Positions 22,740 through 36,010 of a stretch of DNA of 64,000 bases are shown piece by piece. Origin of the DNA: Apus apus (Eukaryota > Chordata > Aves > Apodiformes > Apodidae). The translations under genes and the position numbers were made by a program. Every line of letters starts with the position of its first letter. The first letter of the stretch is position 1. Under the pieces are notes generated by a model, which was given only the letters and a program-made list of their open reading frames with translations, was not told where the DNA came from and did not search any database. The DNA lies in contig NC_067304.1 of assembly GCF_020740795.1 (NCBI RefSeq), positions 3,338,056 through 3,402,055 of the forward strand. The letters are read 5' to 3'.

Positions 22740-22815
22740 AGAGGAAGGACATGATGGTTGGACTTGGAGATCTTAGAGGGCTTTTCCAACCATGACAGTT
22801 TGGTGATTCTGTGAA
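22740..22815 (+). mobile_element. CR1 LINE 3'-end fragment, sense
   Basis: GATGGTTGGACTTGGAGATC, CTTAGAGGGCTTTTCCAACC and GGTGATTCTGTG follow the order of the CR1 3' end in sense orientation. The upstream boundary is unclear, and the element may begin as far back as about 22590. Confidence 0.7.
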
Positions 22816-25800
22816 AAATCTGGACTAGGAGCCTGGGCAGCACCTTCAGAGCTTATCTGCCTGCTCTCCAGGCAGTCTGCCACAGGGGATGGCTGCTCAA
22901 GCTGGTCATGGATCAGTGTTCCTGGCTGAATGTACATTATTGGAGTGGATGATTGTTCGTGGGCTCTCCGACTACCCAAGCAAATTTGCCTGTGCACCTG
23001 TAAACACCTTGGTCTTGATTCCTGGTGGTAAAATTGGTGGTAAAATGAGCTGAAACGGCACTTGCGGAGACCAGTGCAGACAGGATTTCTGTTGGTCAAT
23101 ATTGACTTCCCAGGCTTTGCCAAGTAAACCATTTTTCCTAAAGCAGCTCCACTTCTCCTTTCTGGCAAGACAGTCCTATTACCCTCAGATACTCAGCACT
23201 TTACAAGTTGGATCAATGGGCAATTGTTCCAGAAACACATTGAACTTCCCCAGTCTGGGTATCTTTTTTTTTTTTGTTGAGTTTGGTTTTGTTGTTGGTT
23301 TTCTTTTCTTTGTTTCAGCCTTTAACAAAAGCCCCCAGGGATTTGAGCAAAAATAGAAAGAATAAGAAAACAAATTCTATCATAACTTTTGTAAAGGGCA
23401 GAGACCTAATTTCCCAGCCTGCTCTACTCCTTCACAGCCTCAGAAAGGTTTTACGAGCTGAAGCAACCAGTCTCTCAGGAGGCTCAGGAGGTGCTTGAGA
23501 GGAAAAGGGAGACCATGAAACCAGGGCCATGTTTCCATCTGGTGTAGAACAGCAGTGTTTCAGCTGGAGGAAGCTAAGTGCTTTGCCCCAGCCATGGACT
23601 GGGCTGGCTGACCCTGGTCTGTGGCAGAGCTCTTAGATCAATGTCAGGGACCTGACACCTGGCTCCTCTCCATGGTGACCATTCCTGGGGACTGAATACA
23701 TCTTGATTCCATATTTTGATTTTACAGGCCCTGCACAATAATCACCTCTTAATTCACCCTCCTGCCTGTCTTCTCTCTCTGCTGAGGAACAGCAGACGAG
23801 AGATTTCATGTGCCATAAATATTTAGATTGTGCCTGTGTGTTTATAACACTTGCTGAGAGTGTAACTGGAGCAGCTCACATGCAGCAGCAACACCTGATG
23901 CTGGGGAAAGTTTTCCATCACCTCATATGGACCAAATAGCCCTGCACCACAAGCTGACCATGCACCAGGGACCAGTGGCCGTGTTGTCCCTGCCCCTTTC
24001 TCCCCCTGCCACACCAATGAATAATAACGACAATAACAATATGGACATGCTTTCATGTCCCTCAGGAGCTGCTGCTTTAAAGGTCCTTGGAAAAAAGCTG
24101 TGGCTGGGATTGAACGGAAACTTTTTGCAGTGTTACCGTGGGTATATGGTATGGGGGAAGCATGTCCCCTGTGTGACCCATGTGCTAGGAAATCCACAGT
24201 GCCTGTGTCTCTGCCTCCCCCGTGTAGCCTGACTGTCTTAGTTAAGCTTGAAACAGTTGCCCTTAAGAAGGTGGAATAACTGATGCAGGAGCTTTTTAGG
24301 AATAGGGTGGACCATAAGAAGGACAGTAAAGCTGGTCCTTGCTTCAGAGCATGAGTAGTCCAGCTGAGGCCGTAGGCTACTTTCCATAGCTGCCTGGCCC
24401 AGGCCAAGCTGGGCTGTGCTGGTTGCCCTGGTGGTGTGAGGAGGGGACAGACTGGGGAACCAGGCTCCCCAGCTCTTCTTGCTGGAGCAGCAGGTCTGCG
24501 CGTGGCCGGGTCTGCTCGGCCTGGCTGGCTCACGCAGCTGCCAGCCCTGCTCTTTCCAGAGCAACAGGTCTCTGAAGTGTTATGGAAATTTTTTGTGCTT
24601 TAATAAATGTGTTTTTACTAATGTTTCTTTAGGGGAAAATATTTTTCTTTTGTTTCTCTATGTAGCCTCTTTAGGACTTTCTAGGGGACTGAAGCCAAGA
24701 GTTCTAGCTTTGGCTCTTTTTTTCCCCTGTCCTGTGTTGGGTTTTTTTCTCTTTTATTTTGGAGAGGAAATAAATATCTGGTTTTAGTCCCTTCCCTCAC
24801 TGCTATTCCACTTACCTGCTGGGTTCTCTGTTCTGTGGCTTCAGAATCAGGAGTAATGACTCACACAAACTTAGGGAGGGTTTTTCCTCCCTGTGCAGGT
24901 GATTTGATGCTTGTCTACTATGGACTTTGTTTAGACCTTTTTCCTGGAGCCTTTAACACTTGTCATGGTCAGAGGTAAGACATAACAAAAATGGATTGTA
25001 AGTGAAATCGAGTTTGGTAATTGTGGGGTTCTTTAAAGACTGGTCTGGTGGTGGTCTGGTTAGAGCAGTTCTTGAATTTGATGCAGTGAGAACTAGAAGG
25101 AAAAGAGAGAGAGAGAGAGAGAGAGAACCCTTCCTCATCTTGTTTTAGAATTGGTAGATGGAGAGGAAACATAAACTCAATTTTATGTGGATTATAAGGC
25201 ACCTATAAAGAGAGTCATATGAACTGAGACACTTGGCTCTGTTACCCTAATGATACCTATGGAACAATATGTGAAACCTATTACACTATTCTGGATATAT
25301 GTGTGTATATATATATTTATATATATGTACAGAGAATGAGAGCGAGCGAGACGAAATATGGGGCCTTTATTTTTATTGGCTTCTGCAAAGAATAAATTAC
25401 ACAGCAAGGGCAAGGTTAAATTATTGTAAATGTCTGTATGAAAGGCATCACTTAATTATTAACAGTCCGCTACAAATAAAAGGTACATATGCTAAAATGG
25501 CCTGACCTGCTGGGTTGTGGGTTTTTGTTTAAAATTGTTGGTGAGGCCCACAGCTGACTTGTTCTCCGTCAGACAGGCTGGAAAAAGAGGCAGGGTAAAA
25601 TTTCATTGTGGAGCGGCTTATATCCCTCTCTACCAGATGTCAAGTGAATGCCTATAAAATGGGGGAAGGTGGGGGCTTTCTGAAAGCAGGGACAAACCAC
25701 TGTGAGGAATAGAGGACATGTAAAAACACCTGGATGGATGGGGAAAGAGGGAAACTCGAAGAACTGCCTGGTGTTGCTCACTCTAAAGTGTATCATCCAG

Positions 25801-28800
25801 TCTTCCTCTATCATGACTTGCCCACAAAGGCTGAGAGTTTCTACAGTTGAGCTCTTCACCCTAACACAGTTAGGAGAAGGTTGAAGCACCTGTAAGAGCT
25901 GGTAGCCCCATGTCCTGTGGACCTGGACTGGGAGCTGCACAAGGTGAGCAATAAATCCAGGTGTTCCATACTTCTGTTTGTGGAAAGAGAAGACAATATA
26001 TTAGTCCAAGCTGTCTCAACTCTTTGTTTTATTGCTGGAGGCTCAGAAGCTGGCCACCAGTGGTGGATGTTGATTTAGTTAAGGTAACCTAACAAGAAAC
26101 CTGAGGCTGATGCTGCCGTGTCACTGCCACCTGCTATAGCTGGTCTGAGCATCATGACCTTGGAGAAGGATATTGGGCTCACTGGCTCCAGCTCCCTGAC
26201 TCAGGCAGTTCTTGTGTTAAGACGAGCAGGAAGGTGAGGCTTTCGGGAACCTTGTGCAATATTTGTATGCTTTAAACAATCTTTAGATATATAAGTGGGT
26301 TACTTTACTCTGAGCTTTTGTTTCAACTATATCTCTGTGATCAAGTAGCACTAAAGGGCAGAGCCACCTTCCTTCCCATCCACAGCCAAGGTTGACTCCT
26401 GTCCAAGAGATTCCTGTCAAAGCAGCTTGAGTGTATGAACAGGGCACCTTCCTATTTGCATGAACTTAACTTTGCAGAATTTCAACCCTGGCCCTTGGAG
26501 GCCCTTGGGTTACACCTGGGAATTCTGCAAAGAGAAAACCATCCCAGGATGGAATTTCCAGAGGGAAACTTGGAAGATACAACAGATGGGGGGGAAGGCT
26601 GAATGTCCACCAGTCTGTATGAATGAAAAAAACTCAGTGGAAAGCTCTCCCTTTCACTCCCTTACAAAATTAAAACTGCTCTTGGCAAGGCAGGAGATGT
26701 CTCTGTGATTTCATGTTCAGCTGCAAGGCCAGACAGGATCCCTTGGAGCAGCTGGGCTGACCTGCATATGCCTGGCCAGGGATACCACCCACTGCTCCTG
26801 TACGCTCCAAGCAGTCCCTGGTGGAGCTTGGACATTGTCCCTTAGGGAGAGACAGCCAGTCTTGCTTTAAGGATCCCAAACTGAGAATTTGCTGCCTGTC
26901 CCCCATCTTGGTAAGCTCTTCCAAAGGCTAGATGTGCCAACAACACAATTTGCTCATATGGAAAAACAAAATGAATAAGAAAATATCCAGTGTGAGCTTG
27001 ATTTTAATGCAGTTTGGCATTTGGAGAAGGGACAAAATGAAGGAGCCCAAATAATCACTATCCAGTTGTCCTTATACCCATCTGTAAAGCACTGCACAGC
27101 TTTCCTACCCTTGTGTTTGGCACTTAGATGTAGTAAAGCCACATCATGTTACTGTACTGTGATTTTTCAGTGGCCTTTTCATTTGCTGTTTCCTGTGTCA
27201 GTGAGACACATTTGCAAAATGTCCATCTCTTCTTCCATATTACTAAAATTCCCATCAGTGGCTGCATATCTGCTTCCCCTTCATCCATGTAACTTTGGCT
27301 GCTCTCTGCAGGAACATGCATGAAGGCTGCTCAGCATGGGCTGGAGGGCCTTGCTCTTGTTCCAAGGCTCAAGTCTGTGTAGAAGGTGTTGAAGAAATTG
27401 CTCCAGAAAAAATGAATTTTGATGCACTTTCTCATCGCATCAGAATTTTCTTCTGCATGAGGTTTTGAAAATGTAAGCCTGGAGTGGCTGGGGAAGTTTC
27501 AAGTCTAGGTGAAGACTAGTTGGATGACAGGTAAATTCTGTGTTCTACACAACTTGTTAGGTCCTATCTCTGTATTTTACCTTTGTGAGAGTCTGATCTT
27601 TTCCTATAAAGCCCTTGATGACAAGGGAGCAAAAAAATACTTAACCCGCTGCTTATTTTTGTTTTGGTCACATATGAAAGAAGAGCAGAGCACTTCCAGT
27701 CTACTTGCAGACAGGAATAGAATTCCTCACTGAGCAAACCTGACTCCACAGGAGGTATGTCTTAGAACAAGGGAAAAGCATGTCGTGACCATGCAAGCCA
27801 ACAGTAGCACAGCCTGCTACAGACCCCATGGGCTGCTGAGAATCTCTATCATTCACATCTTATGAACTGGTTTGGCGCATCTCCAAAGGACATTGGCAGC
27901 TGTTCAAGGCCTTGCAAGGTGCTGAACATGCTGAAGTTCCTATTGTCTCCAACATGTGCCTGTGTGTGGGGATGGATTACCCGAGCTTGCCTGTGTGAGG
28001 GGGATTGGGATCTGGCTGGGTGAGTCTGTATCAGCGGTTAGGGAGAACTGCAGGTGAAGATTTTGTGAGGTGGCTTTTCACCTTGCGTGCAAGTTGCAGC
28101 TGTATCCCCTCTGCAGTAGCTTCTTGTTGTGGATTATGGTTGTCTCGTGTCGCTGCAGCATTGGATGGCTGTGAGTAAGGCTACAGCACAAGTGTCAGGA
28201 TTGTTGATTGGATCCGTTCATATGAGGACAAGGGTGGAGGTGCATGGTTGAAAGCCCCTTGTGCTGGTGTGACAATAGAGGTCTGACAGCCAGTGAGTGG
28301 GAAGGGGGGTGACATTTGCTGGTTGGGGTTGTAGCTGCAAGGGGTAAGTGGCTGTTGGGTTGTGTGAGTGCTGTCATTGGGGGTGTGATCTATTTTTGTT
28401 GTTGCAATTGTAAAATAGGTGGGAAGGGCTAATTGCTGATCAGGAGCAGAAGAATTGAGGGAGCTGCAGGAAACAGTCACCATGAGCTAGGGGAAGGCTG
28501 TGAAGGAGCCCTGAGAGAGGGGTAAGAGTGGGGCAGCAAGAGGGGCACAGCATGTGGGGAGAGCCAGTCCAGGAGTGTGCTCTTAGCATGGGTATTCACA
28601 CACACCATTCCCTCAGCTGGTCCTGAAAGGAGCTGTGACTGGGGATGAAATGTCATGGTAGCAGCCAGTGGCTATAAAACCCGGGGTCTAAACTAAAGGG
28701 AAAAAGTGACAAGGGGAAAAGCAAGGTCGGCCCCACCTTGCAGGGTCTGCTCTGGAATGTGTTTGCACTCCAGGGTGTGCAGTGCCTGAGAGCGCGTTAG
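22816..28800. other. Non-coding stretch with short simple repeats
   Basis: No exon is supported despite many open frames, including a 236-codon one on the minus strand at 23823-24533 with no recognisable domain. Short repeats are a T/G-rich tract at about 23263-23312, (GA)n at about 25105-25126, and AT-rich alternation at about 25295-25327. I recognise no RNA gene. Confidence 0.5.
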
Positions 28801-29000
28801 CAGCAGTGTTGAGTTAGTAATATGAACCCTATACAAATACCTCCGGGGCAGACAGGTCCATTTCAGGCTGTGTTTATTTAATAAAGAGCCAGTGAAGTAA
28901 CTGCAATTTCATTGTCAATTTACTAATGCGTTACAGTTATGTTTCTTAACCTCATTGTTTGGGCTCAGGAGCTTGCAGTGCCTGGCCAAACTTTCCTTTT
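28801..29000. promoter_or_regulatory. Candidate regulatory island
   Basis: The segment contains TTATTTAATAAAG, TTTACTAATGCG and TTACAGTTATG clusters amid otherwise unremarkable sequence. It is enhancer-like by composition only. Confidence 0.22.
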
Positions 29001-31084
29001 TTTCTCCCCTTGTTCCCCCCCTCAAGTGTAAAACACATTTTATTATGACTAGAATGTCTTCTATTTATCAAAAACTGGGATTAAAACCCTCAACTCCCCC
29101 TTTCCATGCACGTATCCAGCTTGGCAACAAGTTGGTTTATTAACCTCCTAAAAGCCTTGCTCGCTTGCCTTTTTTTCTATTTTTTTTTTTTTTTGTAAGA
29201 GAAGAAAAAGCACTCACATTTGTGCACACACTGACACACATTCACACACACACACATTTTAAAAGTTCATCTGGGAAGAGTACAATGGAAACTGGCTGGA
29301 AAGAGATGGAGCTGTGCCTCTTTGTGGTCGGGGAAGTCTGACTATGGCCTCCTACTCTTTTGGATGGAAATCCGGGTTTGAAACTCACTTGCACTTTCTC
29401 AATAATAATAATAATAAAAATTAAAACAAAACACACCACCAACCAACAAAACCAACAACAGCCTCTCCCCAACACTGAATTAAAAAGGGAAATGAGCTTT
29501 TGGATGAAGATGGAAAGAGGCTGTCAGAGGGGTTGCTGAGGAGTGGTTTCAGGCTTGAGACTCAGCAGGTCCTTCCTGCAGTGAAGAGATGGGAGAGGGG
29601 GTGGAGAGCAGGAGGTCACTTTCAGCTGAGGTTTGGTAGATTCCTTGGTCCCACACAGGCTTATTTTCCCAGGGAGTCCCTGGAGGAGAAGACTTTCCAT
29701 TCTTCTCCATGAATTCTAGAGGGACACGTGCACTTTTGGATGGTTCTTCAGCCGCAGTCAACATGTCCTGGCCCTAGTTCAGAATTTGTCCATCTCTCTG
29801 ACACTTCTGGGCAGTTCTTTCTTCTCAGCAGGCTCTCACAGTGAAGTTGGGAAGAGTAGAGGTGGGATGTGGAATCAGAGGTGGCAGGTGACCATGAGTA
29901 GGCAAAGATCAGCCTGTCTGATTATTTATCCACTCTTTATACAGCCTCAAAGCAGCAACTCCAATGTGAAGTTTTCACATCCTGCGCAGAGTGCTGCAAG
30001 CTTTGCTCACTTTGCACAGTGTCAGGAGCATTTTGGTCACAGTGTATCTGTGCATTAACTTCCCAGCTGCTGGTTTGAAGAGGAGGTTTGTCTTTCCTGC
30101 TCCTGCAGGCAAGCCAAGGTTTTAGCGTGGGGCTTTCCCCACATCTCACTTTGAACATATCCGAAGGCCAAATCCACGGCAGGCAGCTGTGGCACCCTGC
30201 CCTGCCCTAACCTCTGCCGTGACCTAGAAGAACCACACTGTCTGCTCCCTGAAAGGATTTGATTCAGCCCTTCATGCCAGATCAGCAGTCAGCCCCCTCC
30301 ACAACACAAGCGACCGGTCGTGACAAATTACATGGGTTGGCTTCAGAAAGGAGCTGAGAACTGACCCCGCTCACCTCACCCCGAGGCTTTGAAGCAGCAC
30401 TTGAACTGCACCTCTGGCTGGAGGGAGGTTCTTTGTCTGCTGAGCAGGCCACATCCTCCAGCCCCACCAGCAGATTCAGAGCAGAGAGATCACTGGCCTT
30501 GTTCTGTAATTAGAAGGAAGATTTCTGCTAATCTCCTTCTAAATGAGGGTCTAATTCCTCCAGCAGAAACTTGTCAGCTGCTTGTTAACAGCCTCTCGGA
30601 CCCACGCTCATGGGGCCCTCATTATTTTTAGGAGCATTTTCAGTTGTGCCTTTCTGGTTTCAAACAGAAGCATCAACTTTGCTCAAAGGTAAACTCGTGT
30701 CCATTCACACAGGCCATGCTAATAACACACTGCTTAAATCAGATGCTTTGAGGAAAAAAATACAGCAGCAGTGGTAGTGGGGAAGGGGGGACATTTAATC
30801 TTGAATTTGCTTTTTTTTTTTTTTAATGTGGAAACTTTTAGACACAATCCCAGCCCTGTGTTTAAGTCATTAAAACATCTTTAAGCATTTTCTGGTTTTG
30901 GTTTTCTTAGCAGCAGTCCTTTTCCTGGAATGTATTTTATTTTTCTTTAAAGTTGATGAAAAAAAAATAAATAAGAAGAAGAAAAAAAAAAACGCCCCTT
31001 GCATTTCCAGGCAATTTTTTAAGGGGAGTGAGGAGAGGGAGGGCTAGAGGAGGCGGAGGAGGTTGTGAGATGAGGAAAGTGAGA
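29001..31084. other. Non-coding stretch
   Basis: No exon is recognised. It contains short CA runs near 29235-29257, an (AAT)n run at about 29401-29417 followed by an AACAAAACC-type tract to about 29460, and an A-rich stretch at about 30958-30992. A purine-rich run (GAGGAGAGGGAGGG and similar) spans about 31025-31090. Confidence 0.45.
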
Positions 31085-31240
31085 GAACAGGGCCCTTTCT
31101 GTGTTTTATTTCTAATCCGCGGGAATCCATTTTAGCCTTTTATGGCTGTTGCACTTGCTGACAGGATTTACATTCTCCGTATGTTATCTGAAACATCACA
31201 ATCTGTGGCTGTGGGATTGTTTCATGCCTGGGTTAAAAAC
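31085..31240. promoter_or_regulatory. Candidate regulatory island
   Basis: The segment around TTCTAATCCGCGGGAATCC, TTTTATGGCTGTTGCAC and TTGCTGACAGG has CpGs in an AT-rich setting and homeodomain and MEIS-like sites. It looks like a conserved non-coding element; not verified. Confidence 0.25.
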
Positions 31241-33689
31241 ACGCCAGTGCTTCTGGGAGGCTACAGGGAGGCAGAGAGGGAGCAAGGCAAGAGCAAGGAG
31301 GAAAAGAGAAAGCTTTTTAATAAAGGAAAAAAGAAGAGGAAAGAAAGAGCTAAGCACTTTGCAGGAGCTGCTGTTGGCAGAGTTCATGCCCCAGACAAAC
31401 TGATGTTTAAGTGAACCAGGGAGAGTATTATGATCCCTTTGATTCCAGCAGTGTTGGAGCACAGTTCTGGTCTAGAAAAGCAGCTATGGAAAAAACCCAC
31501 CCTGTGCTGACTCTGAATCCCTGTCCGTGCTGGGTGTCTTTGGAGCCACATCATTTGCTTGTCTTGATGCACAAGGGAGGGTTGTGCCCATCACAGCTCA
31601 GTAGCAGTGACCTGCCCTCCATACCAGCCATACTGGCCCCATCCAGGTACGTCTGCTGGGAGGGAGAGGCTCTAGGTTGTGCCATAATGGTGGTGGTGAT
31701 GCATGGGTGACTGTACATGTACATCTTCTTCAAGAGCTCCTTGAAAAACATCTTGGTTTTCAAGTGCTCTTTTGGAAGGTACCAAAGATGCTGACGTTAA
31801 AATTCTGACTTTTCCAGGTGTTTGTTGAGAAAAGAGTAAACAGTGAGAACATGTGATTGTTTTCCAACAGCAACAAAGGTGGTTGTGCCAGTTCAGGGTA
31901 TTCATCAAAAGACCTTGCCTTTTCAGAGCACCCAGCTTCTGTCATCTCCAACACATGTCCCTTAATCTGCCTTAGCCTGGATACCCCCCAAAAAAAAAAT
32001 CACTGATAACTTTTTAGTGTCTTGACTATTCTTTGGCTGTGCTGGTCATGCAGTTCACCCTGATATTCCCCACTAAGTTAGTAGATGTGTCTCTGAATAC
32101 ACAAGAAGGTGCCATTCTACATAGTTGGTTTTCTGATCATGACCAAACTCTAAGCTCTTAAGGTAGGGACTTCAGTTTTTTAATAACTCGCAGGAGAACC
32201 CAGGGAAAATGTAAGTTTTATGGAGTCTAGAGAATATTTTTAAAGGATTTACATGTCTGGAAAAAGTGTCTTAGGAGGTTTAACTGCTTTTCAGTGAAAA
32301 AAAAAATAAATTAACAAATATTCTTATTTCTTTGTTAGTCCCTTCCAGAGCAGAACAGCAGCCACGTGTTCTGGGAAGGTTTGGGATCTGGAGGCTGTGG
32401 GTCCAATCCCAAATCAGTGCAAGGCAGCACAGCCCCATGTAGGGTGGGCTGGAGCTTGGTCCCATGTGTTTTATAGGGCGAAAGCACCCTAATCCCTCGA
32501 GCTTTGAGAGAATATTATTTTTGGGGTGGCTTTAAACTCCCTGGGCTGTACAATGCTCCGTGTTTGAGAATCAGCAACATTATCTCAGATCCTAATCTAA
32601 ACAAAGGGGGATTCAGGCTTGCTACTCTCTTGTGTGTAACCCCCTCTCTGCTCTGTGCCATTTTATCCGTTTAGTCAGGATGAAGTCCTGCTCTCCAGGA
32701 GACACTGGAGATCAATCATAGTTGGGCATCATCTGGTGCTTTCTGCCAAAGTGGGAGGTGATTCCAGGTTGGTCTGTGGTGTCTGAGCTCTGAAAAGGCA
32801 GCTGTTTCCCCTGCAGATAGTTGTGCAGCACACTCCACACACTCCGTTGAGCATGTTTGGTGCATGTCCCATCCAAGAAGCAGCACGTGCCTCTTTGCCT
32901 GTGTCTGCAGGGCCATGTGCTCCTTCTGCCCCATGCAGGGAACATGCTCAGGCCATGGCAGGTGGGTGCTCAGCCCACGTTTGTCTGTGTGTTCATTGCC
33001 AGAGTCACATACACAGATCCCTTCCTGATAGCAAGTTTGATCTGGAACTTGGCAACTACATCCCAAGTAGCCAGCAGCCCCTGCCATTGCAAATCCTGCC
33101 TTCCCCAGGCAGCCAACGTGGAGGGGTTAGCAGGGTGGTTATCACACCCCTCAGCAAAGCCCCTGTCTCCCACCTCATCCCTCCCAGCAGTAAATCAGCC
33201 CGACCCTCCGCACCCACCGCAGGCCATGGCAGAGCCTGTGCCCCTCATCGCCCTCCAGTCTCCCCATCACCCTCTGGTCTCCCCTTGGCTGCAGGGAGTC
33301 GAGTTACTCTCCCCATCCCCATGAGTGAAAGAACCCACCTGTGTCTGTGGGGCCTGTTTTGGATTCCTGGGAAACTTTAACCTCTATTAATACCACTAAA
33401 TTATTTCTTCATATGGCAAAGTACTTATGTAAACCGATCTCCTCCCGCCTTCCCCTCCTGACTCGGAGGAGGCAGGCACTCTGGCTCAGATGGATCTACC
33501 TGCTCTCAGGGGGCTTTCAAACTCTCCACATTCCACTGCAGCACTGCTTTTTGTTGCAGAAGGACGTGCATGTGCTGGAAGTGCGCACGTGATGGGAAAA
33601 GGGGGAGAGCAAGAAGAAGGAAAGGAGGAGTGAGATCACCAAAATAATTGGCTTGGAGGCCTCTGGAGCAGCAGCAGGTTGTGGTGCAC
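31241..33689. other. Non-coding stretch
   Basis: No exon is supported. The part at about 32470-32670 (CACCCTAATCCCTCGAGC, CTAATCTAAACAAAGGGGG) may be a weak regulatory island with a TCF/LEF-like ACAAAG. The open frames at 32823-33380 lack any recognisable domain. Confidence 0.4.
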
Positions 33690-33960
33690 ATTTATCTGTC
33701 TCTCCGTCAGGTTTTACTGAGCTGATGTCTGACTCAGACCTCCCCAGAGCTGGAGTAAATTAGGAGTAGGCTGGATGGGGTCAAGTGGGCTTAGTTGTCA
33801 TTTACACCGACACCTCTTTTTATATCACACCCGCTTCCAACACTGCCAGACTGGTGTGGAGGGACCTTCATGTAAATGAGAACCAGGCCCACGAGGTTAT
33901 TTTTACCAATGGCAGCACCAGATATTCCCAGCCACAAAAATTGTGAAATCATGGGACTAT
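33690..33960. promoter_or_regulatory. Candidate enhancer with spaced inverted repeat
   Basis: TCATTTACA (33798-33806) and TGTAAATGA (33871-33879) are perfect 9-bp inverted copies 64 bp apart. The interval includes CCGACACC and TATATCACACCCGC. TGTAAA is a forkhead-like core. Regulatory function is inferred. Confidence 0.27.
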
Positions 33961-34769
33961 CCTGAAATTCCTCATTTTGATCCTTTGATCATTCTTTTTT
34001 ATTTGTTTTTTTTGGGAGCTTACAGCTTCTATCCTTGGCTGCAAAGGCTAAAAATGGACTTTTAAAATATGAACAAACTAGTGAAAGGTAAAATGTGTCA
34101 GGAAATCACGGGACTCCAGCAGATGGGGCTCAAAGAAAAGAATGCCAAAATACCTGTGAACTGACAGTGCTGCTTGGTGTCCTTCAGGGCAGAATCAAAC
34201 CTGACCCAGGTGAATGATCATGCACTGGAACCAGCTACCCCAGGAACTAGGGACTTGTGTGACTCCTGGTGTCTTTGGATCAAGAGTGCCTGTCTGGAAG
34301 GGGTATTTTAGTCAACACAGGGTATTTGGTTAAGTCTGGACAAACAGAGACACAGGAATTACTGAGTAAAATGTCTTGGCCTATCTTCTACAGGAGGTCA
34401 CCTAGATGATCCATTTGTCCCTCTGGCCTTTAAATCTGCTAATCTATTTTCCCTTCCAGGAAGTATAACTATATTCTCAGAACAACAGCCTCGTAGGAAA
34501 AAAAGAAGAAAGCAAGCAAGCATGCCTTTGAAAAACAACAGCAAAGAAAAAACCCCTTCAACTATAAAATAAACTAAGGTACAAGGTGCAATTAACAATG
34601 CACAAACAGCAGAGCCTGGAATGTAAATTGTATTTAAATAGGGCTGTGAAGAATGTTTTAGTCCCCTAAATGGCTTCTCTCTCCTGCTGCCTTGAACCTC
34701 CAATCAAGCCTTGCCTGGGAGTAATTTGGTGCTGGAAATTGTTGCCACACGAACAGCTGAAGGCTGGCA
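33961..34769. other. Non-coding stretch
   Basis: No exon, RNA or mobile element is recognised. The sequence is AT-leaning with short A runs. Confidence 0.45.
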
Positions 34770-35000
34770 GGGTCACCGGCCCCCCGTGTCACACCCTGTC
34801 ATTTTAGATTAAGATATGCAAAGGCGACACGGCTGCGAACTTTCCCTTTGCTGCCGCCGCTTCGTCCGTCCCCTCGGCTGTAATGAGAGGAAGGCGTAAT
34901 TGGAGTCAACTGCTTGATTATGATAATTGCTACTGTCTGGGGGAAGAAACAGTTGACTTCAGGAGCTTGATCCATGCTGCACCTTTCGGGTGATTGCTGT
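34770..35000. promoter_or_regulatory. Candidate enhancer with nested palindromes
   Basis: AGTCAACTG (34904-34912) and CAGTTGACT (34950-34958) are perfect inverted copies. Between them lies ATTATGATAAT (34917-34927), a homeodomain-dimer type site (ATTA-TGA-TAAT). A CpG-containing GCTGCCGCCGCTTCGTCCG and GGCGTAATTGG lie on the left. This is one of the most enhancer-like segments in the window. Confidence 0.33.
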
Positions 35001-35849
35001 CTGTATGCCAGCAGATGGGCCTGGCAGAAAGCATCCTTTTTGGCCCCACTTTGGCCTCTTGACCTCTGCTTGACCACTTGTTGACTCCATGATTTCAGGC
35101 AGGGTCATGGGGTTTTCTAGTTGTTCTCTGCTTCCCACCAGAGGATTGGTCCTGAAGGATTTATCCCCTAAGAGGGAAAAGGCCTTTTTAAAATTTATCC
35201 CCAGCTCTTCACAGCAACACAAGTGGGAGATGAGGTGCCATATATTTCCCACTGGGATATTTATCGCTTTCATTGTATGTCTTGGTAACAATCTGTGGGA
35301 AATACCTCCAGGAAGCTTGGCTGGTCAATCTGTCATACCCTGCCTATTTTCATTTGCTGAGAGAGCAAAGATGGTCCTGGAGGTCAGGGCACTGGGATGG
35401 GAACAAGGAGACAGGCACTCAAATTTCAGAGCTTCCAGCAAATCTTAATGTGATCTTGTCTGAGTTAATTCATCTGTCTCTTTGCATTGGTGGCCCTTGG
35501 AGAAGCTGAGATGGCCCCTTCTCTGCATCACCTTGTTTATTAATGCTTTTAAATGGTCTTGAGATCCTGAGATCTCAAAGGGAGGATCTCACAGTTAGGG
35601 TGTGAACCAGAGGGAAACACCGTTGTACTCCCAGATCCACCACAGGCTTGGGCAAGTCTCTTAGGCTGGGAGCCTTGGAGCAATTTGCAGTTTCAATGGG
35701 AGTTAAACTTTTAAATATCCCTGGGAAGCTTGGCTATAAGCTCCATGTGCAGCAACTTCCCCTCTGTGCAAGGGAGCTGTAACCCTGCCCAGCAGTGGTG
35801 TGAGCACAGAGGCATGTAAAACCCCTGCAATGGGGATCACATATATAAT
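35001..35849. other. Non-coding stretch
   Basis: Nothing supportable. The 119-codon open frame at 35089-35448 has no recognisable domain and no splice or promoter context. Confidence 0.45.
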
Positions 35850-36010
35850 TCAGGTGGCAAGAGGTCTATTGTTAATTCATAGCTATTATTTATTAATATC
35901 AAGTCTTATTGCTGTGAAGCAATAAGCACAGCCAGAGCAACAATAGGAAATAACCAACAAAGTAATTGGGTAATTGTTTCCTTGGTATCTTAAAAGTTTA
36001 AGAAGCTTTT
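35850..36010. promoter_or_regulatory. Candidate enhancer with 9-bp hairpin
   Basis: CTTATTGCT (35905-35913), the loop GTGA, and AGCAATAAG (35918-35926) form a perfect short hairpin with two ATTGC half sites. Flanking ATTTATTAATATC, ACAATAGG and AGTAATTGGGTAATTG add homeodomain and SOX-like sites. It is too short for a microRNA precursor. Confidence 0.3.

Noticed and set aside
23823..24533. 236-codon minus-strand frame
   Set aside because: No recognisable domain; low-complexity start and no splice or promoter context.
35905..35926. Hairpin as a microRNA precursor
   Set aside because: The stem is only 9 bp and flanking sequence does not extend the pairing.
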